Assembly: GCA_017465085.1 (NCBI GenBank)
Contig: JAFTWW010000050.1
Coordinates: forward strand, 1 to 54,845
Direction: 5' to 3'
From: Clostridia bacterium
GTDB lineage: Bacteria > Bacillota > Clostridia > Oscillospirales > Acutalibacteraceae
DNA length: 54,845 nt
Shown: piece by piece, positions 1 to 8,009 of the stretch
How the letters are laid out: each line of letters opens with the position of its first letter
Position numbering within the stretch: position 1 is the first letter of the stretch
Translations under genes and position numbers: made by a program
Notes under the pieces: model-generated
The model's input: the letters and a program-made list of their open reading frames with translations, nothing else
Told to the model about the DNA's origin: nothing
Databases searched by the model: none

Positions 1-25
1 GAATTTGCGCAATCTCGGTAGAGCC

Positions 26-913
26 TCAGCCTTCACTTTTTATTGTTAAATAATATTCAATAACAGGTTTACCGTTAGAAACGCTGATCCTCTGCCGTTC
101 TATTTCATAACTGGTATAGTCTGGAGTAGCCTCAGCCAGGTATTTTTCAAGGGCCGCGGTCAACTTTGCCTCATCAACGGTGAAATCTTTATCTTCAAAA
201 ATATTTGTGCCTATCGTTAAAAGGTATAAATCTCCATTAAAATCAATGTTTATATATACGCCCTCTGCTGTTTCGTATCCAGAAATATATCTCGCAAAAG
301 CGAACTCATAGAACATATATGATTCTTTGGCTTTAGACAATTTATATACCGATGTATCGCAATATTGCTTTGCAATATTAGTTGCTATTTTTTGTGCTTC
401 CTCAAGGGTTATACTATTTTCTGTCTTTGATACTCTCGTAGGAGTAAATGCCATTGTTAGATTTCCGCTATTTACGCTATATTCAAATATAGCGTTTTTA
501 CCGTTTTCTAATTTGCTTTCATATATTATTCTTGGATATTTACCATCAACCAGTTCTTTATAGGTAGAAGTATAAGTTTTGGCGCCTATTTTATCCTGCC
601 TTTGAGCGCGAAAATCTATTTTAGTATCGCTGATTTTTGCGATTTCCGCTTTTAGCGCTTTATCCTCGGCGGATAATGTTTCGGTTTCTTCGATAACTAT
701 AATCTCAGTGCTTTCTTCGGGGTTTTGAGTTGTTTCGGTTGTTAAAGAATTTTCTTCAACATTAGTTGCAGTTTCTTTTTGAGCAACCGTTTCCGCGGTT
801 GAAATTATAGTTTCTTTTACCATATCAAGACGATTGCTTTCTTTCGGTACTGCCGCACCAGTAAAAACAAAGCATATTACTATAATCAGAAAACTTATAA
901 ATACTTTTCTCAT
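26..913 (-). CDS. Secreted PepSY/YcdB-like hypothetical protein
   Basis: The 295-residue protein begins with a typical signal peptide (charged MRK, then about 17 hydrophobic residues ending near TGAAVP). No lipobox cysteine is visible, so it is probably secreted or anchored by the uncleaved segment. Residues about 30-90 are Thr/Glu rich and look disordered. The C-terminal two-thirds alternates strands and helices in a way that recalls the tandem PepSY-like domains of YcdB/YcdC proteins (for example LEEAQKIATNIAKQY), but this is a weak resemblance. It lies 16 bases downstream of the lectin/peptidase gene on the same strand, so the two are probably co-transcribed. PepSY domains often inhibit peptidases, which would fit that neighbour, but this is inference. 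Confidence 0.55.
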   Translation of the reverse strand: MRKVFISFLIIVICFVFTGAAVPKESNRLDMVKETIISTAETVAQKETATNVEENSLTTETTQNPEESTEIIVIEETETLSAEDKALKAEIAKISDTKIDFRAQRQDKIGAKTYTSTYKELVDGKYPRIIYESKLENGKNAIFEYSVNSGNLTMAFTPTRVSKTENSITLEEAQKIATNIAKQYCDTSVYKLSKAKESYMFYEFAFARYISGYETAEGVYINIDFNGDLYLLTIGTNIFEDKDFTVDEAKLTAALEKYLAEATPDYTSYEIERQRISVSNGKPVIEYYLTIKSEG

Positions 914-929
914 AAACCTACTCCTTTCA

Positions 930-2897
930 TCAGTGCTTTATAATTTCGTTGGTATTGCCTGCGATATAAATGCTACCCAACCCGTAATCTGCCGGTATCG
1001 GTGTGCCATCATCGGTTGTTCCGCTTCCAGGTGTGACGGTTGCCGAATCATAGGCATCTCTAATCGCGTAATCGATTGTTTTACCTTCGCCTAAACTTTT
1101 AGTGAATTGTCGTGCCCAAGACGGTGCGCCTTTATCAGTAACCATATGCCTATGATTTGCTGCGCCCTCGGTATCATAATAATAAAAGAAAATACTGGTC
1201 TGAAAGCCGACCACTACATCTACGCCTTTATTGTAGAAGGCGTTTACCTCGTTAGAACCTGTGGCCCCGCCGTAACCTCCTTCGCAAGCCATTAAAAGAA
1301 GGCACTTGGTATTATCGAAATATCCATCAGCAAGAGTGCCGATATAACTTGCCGAAACAACACCGTCATCTCCCGTTGCCGTACGCCACTCAAGCCCAAT
1401 TCCTGCTTCACCATGAGTAAAATAAACACAATAATAAGCTTGCTTGATATAATCGACTGCTGTTGTAAAATTTGTCTCCGTATAAATATTTGTGCCCGAG
1501 CAGCCGATATTCTGGCACCAGTTTGTCATAGGATCGGCAAATGTTGTGTAGAATTTATTACCGTTTTCATCCGTGATACCTACCAAATTTATAGGCGTTC
1601 GGTAATTGTTAAAAGTTCCCGACCAGAAGGATGGATTATAGCCCGAGCCATCTACTGCATAAAGCACAACCTGCAATTGTTCCTCGGGGTATTGGGTCCA
1701 ATCTATATTTATCCAATAACCGTGACAACCGTTACCGTAGCCCAGACTTTGCAGATCCTCGCGGTAATTACTTGCAGTAGCTGCATAGAAGCCTATGTTT
1801 TCACCGTTAAGACGGTTAATATGAACGTGAACGTCTATGGCCGCGTCCGGCGCAGAGGGCTTCCATAGCCATCCGCTTACTCGGGTCGAATCTATAACAT
1901 CAACCACGCCCTCGCAATTACTAACAGTATAGATAGGCATATGGTTGATGGCGGGGTTGTAGCCATTATAACCTATTGCGTAAACAATAATCGTATAATT
2001 CCCCGGAACATAGGTTTTCCAATCTATAGGACAAAAAAATCCGTGATAACCGCTGCCAAAGCCGCAATTATAAAGATCTTGCCTATAAATGTTTGCAACA
2101 GATGGATAAAATCCCACGGTCTCGCCCTGAGCATTATTTACGTAAACGTGGATTTCAACGGGAGTATCGGGAATATCGTTTCTCCAAACCCAGCCCGTAA
2201 CGCCCGAGGCGTTAACGAATTCGGTGTTGCCCTCGGGAGGGGCGGCAGAGGCAGTTCCAACCTGCTCAAAAATCCAATGCTGAGTCATATTGCCAACATA
2301 GCTCGAAATGAATATATTTCCCGTAGAGGTTGATGAAGTACCGCCTGATGAGCCGTTAGCCGTTCCGCAAGAGGTTAAATATAAATCCGTGTTAAACTTG
2401 CAGGCGATTCGGTACTGATTTTGACCAAGCGGAATAATTACCATCTGTTGAGTATAGCCTGCATCCTGATCCCATAAACTCACGTTTTGCCCGCTGGTAA
2501 GCAGCTCGGTTCCGCGCACCAGATCCACGTTTATAACTCGGCCGTTACCGTTGGAGCTGCACATAGCGTAGAACGTATATGAATCGGTGGCGGGGGAATA
2601 AATTATCTTAAAATTTTGTTCCGCAGAGCCATCCTTGGTCCATTGATAAACGTTGGTGCCATCGGTATCAACGCCGTTATGAACGTTAAGGTATTTTCCG
2701 CTGTTAACGTTTTTTATATTATAAATGCCTCCGCTGATAATTCCTTCCGCGGCAGAAGCAATACTTATGTTTTCGTTTTCAGATACAATTTCAAAGGATG
2801 TATCTGCGGCGGTACCCGAGTTTTCGGTTACCGCAAGGGTTTTTATGGGAAAAATAAGAAGCGAAACAATTAACAAAACGGACAAAAATTTTCTCAT
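930..2897 (-). CDS. Secreted ricin-lectin protein with clan CD (CHAT/caspase-like) peptidase domain
   Basis: A 655-residue exported protein. Residues 1-22 form a signal peptide. Residues about 55-215 resemble ricin-type beta-trefoil repeats (GGIYNIKNVNSGKYLNV and later QHWIFEQV), usually carbohydrate binding. Two homologous repeats of about 95 residues follow (about 225-415), each with a GW-W motif (VTGWVWRND and VSGWLWKPS), a YRQDL/YREDL motif and a glycine-rich GYHGF/GCHGY motif. The last 240 residues hold a clan CD signature: a hydrophobic strand ending in His-Gly (VYFTHGEAG, H495) and a second ending in Ala-Cys (LLLMACEGG, C538), 43 residues apart, as in CHAT, caspase, gingipain and clostripain enzymes. 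The text after C538 is closest to CHAT. Export of a CHAT-like domain is unusual. Substrate and activity are unknown. Confidence 0.7.
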   Translation of the reverse strand: MRKFLSVLLIVSLLIFPIKTLAVTENSGTAADTSFEIVSENENISIASAAEGIISGGIYNIKNVNSGKYLNVHNGVDTDGTNVYQWTKDGSAEQNFKIIYSPATDSYTFYAMCSSNGNGRVINVDLVRGTELLTSGQNVSLWDQDAGYTQQMVIIPLGQNQYRIACKFNTDLYLTSCGTANGSSGGTSSTSTGNIFISSYVGNMTQHWIFEQVGTASAAPPEGNTEFVNASGVTGWVWRNDIPDTPVEIHVYVNNAQGETVGFYPSVANIYRQDLYNCGFGSGYHGFFCPIDWKTYVPGNYTIIVYAIGYNGYNPAINHMPIYTVSNCEGVVDVIDSTRVSGWLWKPSAPDAAIDVHVHINRLNGENIGFYAATASNYREDLQSLGYGNGCHGYWINIDWTQYPEEQLQVVLYAVDGSGYNPSFWSGTFNNYRTPINLVGITDENGNKFYTTFADPMTNWCQNIGCSGTNIYTETNFTTAVDYIKQAYYCVYFTHGEAGIGLEWRTATGDDGVVSASYIGTLADGYFDNTKCLLLMACEGGYGGATGSNEVNAFYNKGVDVVVGFQTSIFFYYYDTEGAANHRHMVTDKGAPSWARQFTKSLGEGKTIDYAIRDAYDSATVTPGSGTTDDGTPIPADYGLGSIYIAGNTNEIIKH

Positions 2898-3160
2898 AAG
2901 AATTTATACATCCCTTTCTATTATATTATTTTGTTTTTTAATTTTGCTTTACGGCCGAGGCCTTATCAGAACATCGTTTACACCTCCCTAACATCTTGTA
3001 ATAATATTATACATATTTTATCAACATCGGTCAATGGGATTTGGTAAAATTTACAAACAGTTAATAAATAGCCGAGTGCGCTCAAAGCGGCTGTACAAAA
3101 GACTTTCAGACACATTGTAGGGAACGCGCCGACGTGCCGTTCCGTAAATAAGAAATAAGA

Positions 3161-3260
3161 AAGAATAAATAATAAAAACGGTATCGGCAAGGCCGACGGT
3201 ATATATAGTTTCGCCTTGCGAAACTCCAAATTTATTATTTTTTCTTTATTATTTATTCTT
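3161..3260. repeat. 100-base element bounded by a 16-base inverted repeat
   Basis: AAGAATAAATAATAAA at 3161-3176 is exactly complementary to 3245-3260. Between the arms are two short GC-richer hairpins. It resembles a small non-autonomous palindromic element; no transposase is nearby. Confidence 0.5.
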
Positions 3261-3275
3261 TTAATAATTTAGCAG

Positions 3276-3312
3276 AAAAAAACACGGGGAATTACAAATT
3301 CCCCGTGTTTTA
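3276..3312 (-). terminator. Rho-independent terminator after the ferredoxin
   Basis: A 13-base perfect stem (AACACGGGGAATT with its complement, 3281-3293 and 3297-3309) has a 3-base loop and, on the minus strand, a run of seven T's. It lies 17 bases past the ferredoxin stop. Confidence 0.85.
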
Positions 3313-3328
3313 TGTTCAAATGTTTTGA

Positions 3329-3499
3329 TTAAGCCTCAGAGATAGCCTCAACGGGACAGCCTGCTGCGCAAGCGCCGCAATCGATGCACTTTTCTGCGTC
3401 AATCTCATAATGAGCATCGCCCTCAGCGATAGCATCGCAGGGACAACCTGCTGCGCAAGCACCGCAGTTAATGCACTCGTCAGAAATTTTGTAAGCCAT
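3329..3499 (-). CDS. 2[4Fe-4S] clostridial ferredoxin
   Basis: A 56-residue protein found by reading the minus strand directly. It carries two full CxxCxxCxxxCP cluster motifs (CINCGACAAGCP and CIDCGACAAGCP) with the internal pseudo-symmetry of clostridial ferredoxins, so it should be a soluble low-potential carrier of one or two electrons. The start is fixed by a strong ribosome site (GGAGGTG) seven bases before ATG. It has its own strong terminator and is 66 bases downstream of ricT. It could supply electrons to radical SAM activases, such as the one in the microcompartment operon, but nothing here shows that specifically. Confidence 0.93.
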   Translation of the reverse strand: MAYKISDECINCGACAAGCPCDAIAEGDAHYEIDAEKCIDCGACAAGCPVEAISEA

Positions 3500-3565
3500 T
3501 TAACACACCTCCATAAAGCTTCATTAAATATATTTTAACAGTATTACTGCAAAAAAGCAAGAATT

Positions 3566-4417
3566 TTATTCTATTACCTGCTCATCATCATCTTTTTTCT
3601 TTTTCTTTGGGCGAGAGATAAGCTTAACGGCGCTTCTGTGCACCTTGAATGGAGAGCCCTCGCTGTTATCGGGTTTAACAAGGAGATTGCCCGTTATCAG
3701 ATTGCAATCAACCACGGTGCCCGTGCCCTCGGGAATTTTTACCACCGAGCCTACGCCTGGGGTGATGCTTAGCAGATGCTCATAGGAGTTCTGCTCGTAT
3801 TTGAGGCAACACATAAGTCTTCCGCAGCTGCCCGAAATCTTGGTGGGATTAAGGGAAAGCCCCTGCTCCTTGGCCATTTTGATTGAAACGGGCTGAAAAT
3901 CATCAAGAAAACGCTTACAGCAATAGGGCTGACCGCATATACCGATACCGCCAAGCATCCTTGCCTCATCGCGAACACCAATCTGCCTTAACTCAATTCT
4001 TGTGTGGAAAGAGGCGGCAAGGTCCTTTACAAGCTCACGGAAATCTACCCTTCCGTCAGCCGTGAAGAAGAAGGTTATCTTGGCGCCGTCAAATGAATAT
4101 TCCACCTCAACAAGCTTCATATCAAGGCCGTGCTCGGCAATCTTCTTTTCGCATATAGCGAAGGCATCCTTTTGCTTAGCCTCATTTTCTTTAATGCGGT
4201 TAAGGTCCTTATCGTTGGCGCTTCTCAAAACCTTTTTGAGCTCGCCTACGATGGAATCCTCGCTTACCTCATGATTGGCTTTGGAAACAAAGCCGAAGGC
4301 GTTTCCTGCAGAGGTTTCTACGATAACCTTATCGCCTACGGAATATTTTTTTCCATCAGGGTTAAAGTAGTAGGCTCTGCCGCCCTCCTTAAATTTAACA
4401 GATATGACCGTTGTCAT
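3566..4417 (-). CDS. ricT: PSP1-domain regulatory protein RicT (YaaT)
   Basis: The 283-residue protein has the PSP1 C-terminal domain. It shows the cysteine-rich signatures GICGQPYCCKRFL and GSCGRLMCCLKYE, which in the RicT/YaaT family help hold iron-sulfur clusters. In Bacillus, RicT with RicA and RicF interacts with RNase Y and influences mRNA maturation, sporulation and competence. The ATG overlaps the holB stop by four bases (ATGA), and the order holB then ricT matches the Bacillus holB-yaaT arrangement, which strongly supports the call. The C-terminus is lysine rich (RPKKKKKDDD). Confidence 0.92.
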   Translation of the reverse strand: MTTVISVKFKEGGRAYYFNPDGKKYSVGDKVIVETSAGNAFGFVSKANHEVSEDSIVGELKKVLRSANDKDLNRIKENEAKQKDAFAICEKKIAEHGLDMKLVEVEYSFDGAKITFFFTADGRVDFRELVKDLAASFHTRIELRQIGVRDEARMLGGIGICGQPYCCKRFLDDFQPVSIKMAKEQGLSLNPTKISGSCGRLMCCLKYEQNSYEHLLSITPGVGSVVKIPEGTGTVVDCNLITGNLLVKPDNSEGSPFKVHRSAVKLISRPKKKKKDDDEQVIE

Positions 4418-5358
4418 AAATTTCCTCCGATTATACTTTTAGATTTGCATACTACCGCGCTGAATAAAAGGGGTAGGTTAATATTCGTTTTCAAAAGCCG
4501 TTGCCATTCATCAATAAAGGAATAAAGCTTGGTAAGGGCTCGGGCCCTCACAATCCGCTTATAGTCCTTCTTAAGAGCGGCGGATATTTCAATTTTAAGG
4601 CACTCGAAAAATTCGTTGGTTTTCACTCTATCCTTTTCGAAGGGTACGAAAAAGCGAAGCATTTCGTATTCACTGCCATCAAATAAGAGCCTTAAAAACT
4701 CCTTGGCAGCGGCTCTCACCTTATTTTCACCCCTGCTTTCAAGCAAAGAAAGACATAGACCTATATTGTTTCCCACCGATTTAACCGCTTCCTTAACGGC
4801 TTCATCATCAACCTCTTCCTTAAGCTGATTTTTAACCGAATTAAATGCGGTTTCAAAATCGGGCACAGTAAGAGAAAGACAAACGCATCTTGAAACAATG
4901 GTGGGGAGCAGCTGTGTTCTCGAGGTGGTTATTATAATAAAGATGACCGCCTCGGGAGGCTCCTCTAAAACCTTGAGAAGAGCATTTTGCGGAGGTATCT
5001 CCATACGTTCGGCATGGTCTATGATATATACTTTTTTATCTGCCGAGTGGGGCTTTACGTAGGCCTCCGCCCTTATTTCACGGGCTCTTGCTATCGGGAT
5101 GCTCTTCTTGTTCTCCTCAGGAGATACGGGTATTATATCGGGATGATTATGGGAGCTTGCCATACCGCAATCACGGCATCTATCGCAGGGACGCTCATTC
5201 CCGCGGCAAACGGCAGCCTTTGCTAAAAAATAGGCAAGGGTATGCCTGCCTGTTCCCTCATCGCCCTCAATAATTATGGCGTGGGGGATGCGGCGGGAAT
5301 TTATCATATTAAATACGGACGCCCTCAGGTTTTCGTTTCCATTAAGCGGAAATATCAT
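4414..5358 (-). CDS. holB: DNA polymerase III delta-prime subunit
   Basis: A 314-residue AAA+ clamp-loader subunit. The P-loop is degenerate (EGDEGTGRHT: Arg-His where Lys-Thr is expected), in line with delta-prime being a rigid stator that need not hydrolyse ATP. A zinc module follows (C-x6-C-x2-C-x2-C around RGNERPCDRCRDC). NALLKVLEEPP and the SRC motif (TIVSRCVCL) are typical of the family. The gene overlaps trpS by four bases upstream and ricT by four bases downstream, so it is translationally coupled to both. Confidence 0.93.
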   Translation of the reverse strand: MIFPLNGNENLRASVFNMINSRRIPHAIIIEGDEGTGRHTLAYFLAKAAVCRGNERPCDRCRDCGMASSHNHPDIIPVSPEENKKSIPIARAREIRAEAYVKPHSADKKVYIIDHAERMEIPPQNALLKVLEEPPEAVIFIIITTSRTQLLPTIVSRCVCLSLTVPDFETAFNSVKNQLKEEVDDEAVKEAVKSVGNNIGLCLSLLESRGENKVRAAAKEFLRLLFDGSEYEMLRFFVPFEKDRVKTNEFFECLKIEISAALKKDYKRIVRARALTKLYSFIDEWQRLLKTNINLPLLFSAVVCKSKSIIGGNL

Positions 5359-6356
5359 AAAACAAATCCAACCTTTTTCATTGCCTTGAAGTAGGTCTTA
5401 CGGGCTCTTCGCTCAGCCGCCTCGGCACCCTCGCGGAAGATACGCTCAAGCTCACCCTTATCGGTGATTATTTTATCATAGGCTGCCTTTATGGGAGCAA
5501 GCTCATCTGCCACGGTTTCGCCAACGGCTAACTTAAAGTCACCGTAGCCCTTACCCTCAAATTCCTTTTCGATATCTGACACGCTCTTGCCTGTAACGGC
5601 GGAATAGATATTTATAAGATTGGTAACACCGGGCTTATCTTCGGAAGCGCGAATTACGGAGTCGCTATCCGTAACGGCGCGTTTGAATTTACGGATTACA
5701 GTATCGCGGTCATCAAGAATCGCTACCCAGGAGTTAATATTTTCATCGGATTTAGACATCTTCTTGGTAGGATCCTGCAAGGACATAACCCTCGCGCCAA
5801 TCTTGGGGATATAGGGCTCGGGTATGGTAAATACATCGCCGTAAAGATGGTTAAATCTTATTGCAATATCCCTTGCGATTTCAAGATGCTGTTTCTGGTC
5901 GGCGCCAACGGGCACAAAGTCAGGCTTATAAAGAAGAATATCTGCCGCCATAAGAACGGGATAGGTGAAAAGACCTGCGTTAACATTATCGGCGTGTTTT
6001 GCTGATTTATCCTTAAACTGAGTCATACGGGCAAGCTCACCGAATTGGGTATTACAGGATAATAGCCACGCGAGCTGAGAATGTTCAGGCACATGAGACT
6101 GAACAAACAAGGTGGATTTCTCGGGGTCAAGACCTAAAGCCAAAAGCAGAGCGCAGGTAGAATAAATCTGCGCGCGAAGTTTAGCGGGCTCCTGCCTTAC
6201 GGTGATGGCGTGAAGATCGGCAACTGCATAGGTGCAGTCAAACTCCTCTTGCATATAAAGCCAGTTTTTAAGAGCGCCTAAGTAGTTGCCAAGGGTAAGC
6301 ATACCGCTGGGCTGAATACAACTGAGCACTGATTTTTTATTTTCGGTTTCGCACAT
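5355..6356 (-). CDS. trpS: Tryptophanyl-tRNA synthetase
   Basis: A 333-residue class I synthetase charging tRNA-Trp. It shows the HIGH-type motif in SGMLTLGNYLGAL near the N-terminus, the KMSKS loop (KKMSKSDENI), and the DILLYKPDFVPVGADQKQHLE segment typical of bacterial TrpRS. Length is normal. The ribosome site is AAAGGA. It heads the trpS-holB-ricT run. The leader between promoter and start is only about 30 bases, too short for a T-box, so T-box control is unlikely here. Confidence 0.96.
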   Translation of the reverse strand: MCETENKKSVLSCIQPSGMLTLGNYLGALKNWLYMQEEFDCTYAVADLHAITVRQEPAKLRAQIYSTCALLLALGLDPEKSTLFVQSHVPEHSQLAWLLSCNTQFGELARMTQFKDKSAKHADNVNAGLFTYPVLMAADILLYKPDFVPVGADQKQHLEIARDIAIRFNHLYGDVFTIPEPYIPKIGARVMSLQDPTKKMSKSDENINSWVAILDDRDTVIRKFKRAVTDSDSVIRASEDKPGVTNLINIYSAVTGKSVSDIEKEFEGKGYGDFKLAVGETVADELAPIKAAYDKIITDKGELERIFREGAEAAERRARKTYFKAMKKVGFVL

Positions 6357-6390
6357 AAAAACATTCCTTTAAAGATTTATATTCAAACTA

Positions 6391-6419
6391 ATTTTAACAC
6401 AACTAAACTTAAATTACAA
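6391..6419 (-). promoter_or_regulatory. Promoter of the trpS operon
   Basis: On the minus strand, TTGTAA is 17 bases before TAAAAT (-10 at 6391-6396), about 35 bases from the trpS start. Confidence 0.6.
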
Positions 6420-6514
6420 CATATAAAATATATATAAAACCGCGCGAAAAAAAGTTTTTCAAAGTACGGAATTTGGTACAGTAAAAAAATTATAATAAAA
6501 TTACAAAAAAGGTC

Positions 6515-6543
6515 TTGACAAATTAAAAAGGCCGATATATAAT
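6515..6543 (+). promoter_or_regulatory. Consensus sigma-A promoter of the small membrane protein gene
   Basis: TTGACA (6515-6520), a 17-base spacer and TATAAT (6538-6543): both hexamers match consensus perfectly. Transcription would start near 6550. Confidence 0.88.
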
Positions 6544-6583
6544 GAAAATACAGAAAACGAACAAATGTTCGGCGGAGGTAATT

Positions 6584-6760
6584 ATGAGTTTTGTAGATAT
6601 AATATTAACTATACTTGAAATCGCTCTGGTAGGCTTTACTGTATGGGCGGTTTTCCATGAGGATAGATTTATCGCTTTTGAGGATAGGATTATGGCAAAG
6701 TTCCGTCGCGGCAGATTAAAGGTTGTTGATGGCGGAAGGGAAGCTTATTCCTATAAATAA
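6584..6760 (+). CDS. Small single-pass membrane protein of unknown function
   Basis: 58 residues beginning MSFVDIILT, one hydrophobic segment (about 4-23), then a basic amphipathic tail (FEDRIMAKFRRGRLK). The start at 6584 is chosen because GGAGG lies five bases upstream. The longer reading from 6542 overlaps the -10 box and can be excluded. It stands alone behind a perfect promoter, so it is probably well expressed. No family is recognised. The tail could bind nucleic acid or anionic lipid. Confidence 0.72.
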   Translation: MSFVDIILTILEIALVGFTVWAVFHEDRFIAFEDRIMAKFRRGRLKVVDGGREAYSYK

Positions 6761-6817
6761 TTTTAATTTGATATTTCAGTTTGATATTTCAGTTCCTTTT
6801 TCTTATAATTTATTTGC

Positions 6818-6853
6818 AGAACAAGAGCCTTCCAAACGGAAGGCTCTTGTTCT
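6818..6853. terminator. Hairpin between convergent genes
   Basis: A 16-base perfect stem (AGAACAAGAGCCTTCC and its complement) with a 4-base loop sits between the small membrane gene and folT, overlapping the folT stop. T-runs are weak, so it may be a poor terminator or a 3'-end stabiliser. Confidence 0.6.
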
Positions 6854-7398
6854 TATATGATCCTATTTATATTTTTATCGAGCAGAATTTTAATTTTGCT
6901 TTTTTTCCAGAACAAAATGAGAATTACGGCAATTTCTATAACGCCCATAATCAGCGCCTGAGGAATTCTTGTAACAAAAACCGCAGGAAAGGCATCTATA
7001 CCGCCCCGATAAAGCAGGGATATCCAGATGGTGTTAAGGGCAAGGGAGCAGATAAGCTTATTGAGAATAACGCTCAGCATCACCTTGAGGGCCGTAGCAT
7101 TTTTATGGATAAAAATTGCTGTGATAAGAGCATAAAGGCAGTTGGTAATTGTGAAGCCTGCAAAATATGTGCCGAATGGGAAGAGAAGTGACCCGATAAG
7201 GTCGCCCAGCCCTGCCACTGCTATGGCATAGGGGATGCCTAAAAAGGATGCGGCGAAGGCTACGGTAATAAAACCGAGGCTGATGGTCTGATTCCATACC
7301 GAGTAGGCAAGGAAACGCTCCAAAATCACATTGAGGGCAATAAGAACGCCCGTTAACACGATTTTGAAAAGATGGGAAGAAACTTTACTTTTTTGCAT
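6853..7398 (-). CDS. folT: Folate-type ECF transporter S component
   Basis: A 181-residue integral membrane protein with about six hydrophobic segments. ALNVILERFLAY near the N-terminus and AVAGLGDLIGSLLFPFG in the middle are characteristic of FolT S components, which bind folate and dock on the shared EcfAAT energising module (not encoded here). The call is strongly supported by the THF riboswitch directly upstream. The ribosome site (AGGAGG at 7407-7412) lies inside a predicted switching hairpin. Confidence 0.92.
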   Translation of the reverse strand: MQKSKVSSHLFKIVLTGVLIALNVILERFLAYSVWNQTISLGFITVAFAASFLGIPYAIAVAGLGDLIGSLLFPFGTYFAGFTITNCLYALITAIFIHKNATALKVMLSVILNKLICSLALNTIWISLLYRGGIDAFPAVFVTRIPQALIMGVIEIAVILILFWKKSKIKILLDKNINRII

Positions 7399-7406
7399 AA
7401 TAAAAA

Positions 7407-7440
7407 CCTCCTATCATCCTTACTAACTGATAATAGGAGG
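7407..7440 (-). promoter_or_regulatory. Ribosome-site sequestering hairpin of folT
   Basis: On the minus strand CCTCCTATTATC (complement of 7429-7440) can pair with GATGATAGGAGG (complement of 7407-7418), burying the folT ribosome site. It lies just downstream of the riboswitch, so control is probably at translation initiation. Confidence 0.75.
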
Positions 7441-7464
7441 TATTATAAATACGGCTATTACTGT

Positions 7465-7560
7465 CAGCGGGATGCGATGACCAGACCGCAGGTTAAAAAC
7501 CTTTCGTCTGCAAGGCAACTCCCCGTCCTCACAGCACTTTACGCCGAGCCATCTACTCTG
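7465..7560 (-). promoter_or_regulatory. THF (folate) riboswitch
   Basis: The minus strand between the folT promoter and coding region starts with AGAGTAGATGG, continues with GCGTAAAGTG, and ends with GTCATCGCATCCCGCT. These are the conserved blocks of the tetrahydrofolate riboswitch known upstream of folT in Firmicutes. Ligand binding would be expected to lower folate import. Confidence 0.88.
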
Positions 7561-7573
7561 AATTGATAAATAT

Positions 7574-7601
7574 ATTATACACGATTTTTCCCGTATGTCA
7601 A
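7574..7601 (-). promoter_or_regulatory. Promoter of the folT transcript
   Basis: TTGACA, a 16-base spacer and TATAAT on the minus strand (-10 at 7574-7579), about 15 bases before the riboswitch. Confidence 0.8.
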
Positions 7602-7631
7602 TTTATTTCCAAAAATAAATTTCTTTTTGTG

Positions 7632-7660
7632 TTGACAATTTATTTTGTTTGTGTTAAAAT
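7632..7660 (+). promoter_or_regulatory. Promoter of the tRNA-Ser genes
   Basis: TTGACA, 17 bases, TAAAAT, ending 15 bases before the first tRNA-Ser. Confidence 0.8.
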
Positions 7661-7675
7661 GATTTGGTCATAAAT

Positions 7676-7764
7676 GGAGAGGTATCGAAGTGGTCATAAC
7701 GAGGCGGTCTTGAAAACCGTTTGGGGGCAACTCCACATGGGTTCGAATCCCATCCTCTCCGCCA
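7676..7764 (+). tRNA. tRNA-Ser (anticodon TGA)
   Basis: Cloverleaf with acceptor stem GGAGAGG/CCTCTCC, anticodon stem GCGGT/ACCGT and loop CTTGAAA (anticodon TGA), a long class II variable arm, T-arm GTTCGAATC, and encoded CCA. Confidence 0.96.
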
Positions 7765-7800
7765 TTTTAATTGAATAGATAATATTTACTTTATCAATAC

Positions 7801-7825
7801 GGAGATGTACTCAAGTTGGTGAAGG
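7801..7825 (+). pseudogene. 5' fragment of tRNA-Ser(GCT)
   Basis: These bases repeat the first 24 bases of the intact tRNA-Ser(GCT) at 8010, then diverge before the anticodon arm. The duplication also covers the preceding 30 bases: block 7769-7824 matches 7977-8033 apart from a one-base indel. Confidence 0.85.
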
Positions 7826-7976
7826 GCAACATATCCGAGCGTGTCCTGCGGACAAAGCAGCGAGGATTTGTTGGCGCCGCGGTCAAAATTTTTTCGCGCC
7901 CCAAGCGAAATAAAAATTTTGGGAACCGCAAGGGGGCACGGAGCCGATGAACCAACAAGAGCAGCACATAAATAAC
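7826..7976. repeat. Palindromic insert between tRNA-Ser fragment and intact gene
   Basis: About 150 bases with nested inverted repeats: TTGTTGG (7868-7874) with CCAACAA (7952-7958), and GCGGTCAAAATTTTT with AAAAATTTTGGGAACCGC inside. It is flanked by the direct duplication described at 7801, as expected from tandem duplication or insertion. No open reading frame of note. Confidence 0.6.
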
Positions 7977-8009
7977 AATTGAATAGGATAATATTTACTT
8001 TATCAATAC

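Larger units (their letters stand above)
2898..3328. other. Gene-free stretch with palindromic repeats
   Basis: About 430 bases hold no convincing gene. Present are an AT-rich leader for the upstream lectin gene, a TGTAGGG-headed palindrome (about 3116-3146, arms GGAACG/CGTTCC), further small hairpins (ATCGGCAAGGCCGA and TTTCGCCTTGCGAAA), a 16-base perfect inverted repeat (3161-3176 with 3245-3260), and the ferredoxin terminator. Confidence 0.7.

Noticed and set aside
2978-3229. 83-residue hydrophobic frame
   Set aside because: It is composed of the palindromic repeats and AT-rich DNA, without a ribosome site.
6357-6420. T-box leader before trpS
   Set aside because: The promoter is only about 35 bases from the start codon, so there is no room for a T-box.
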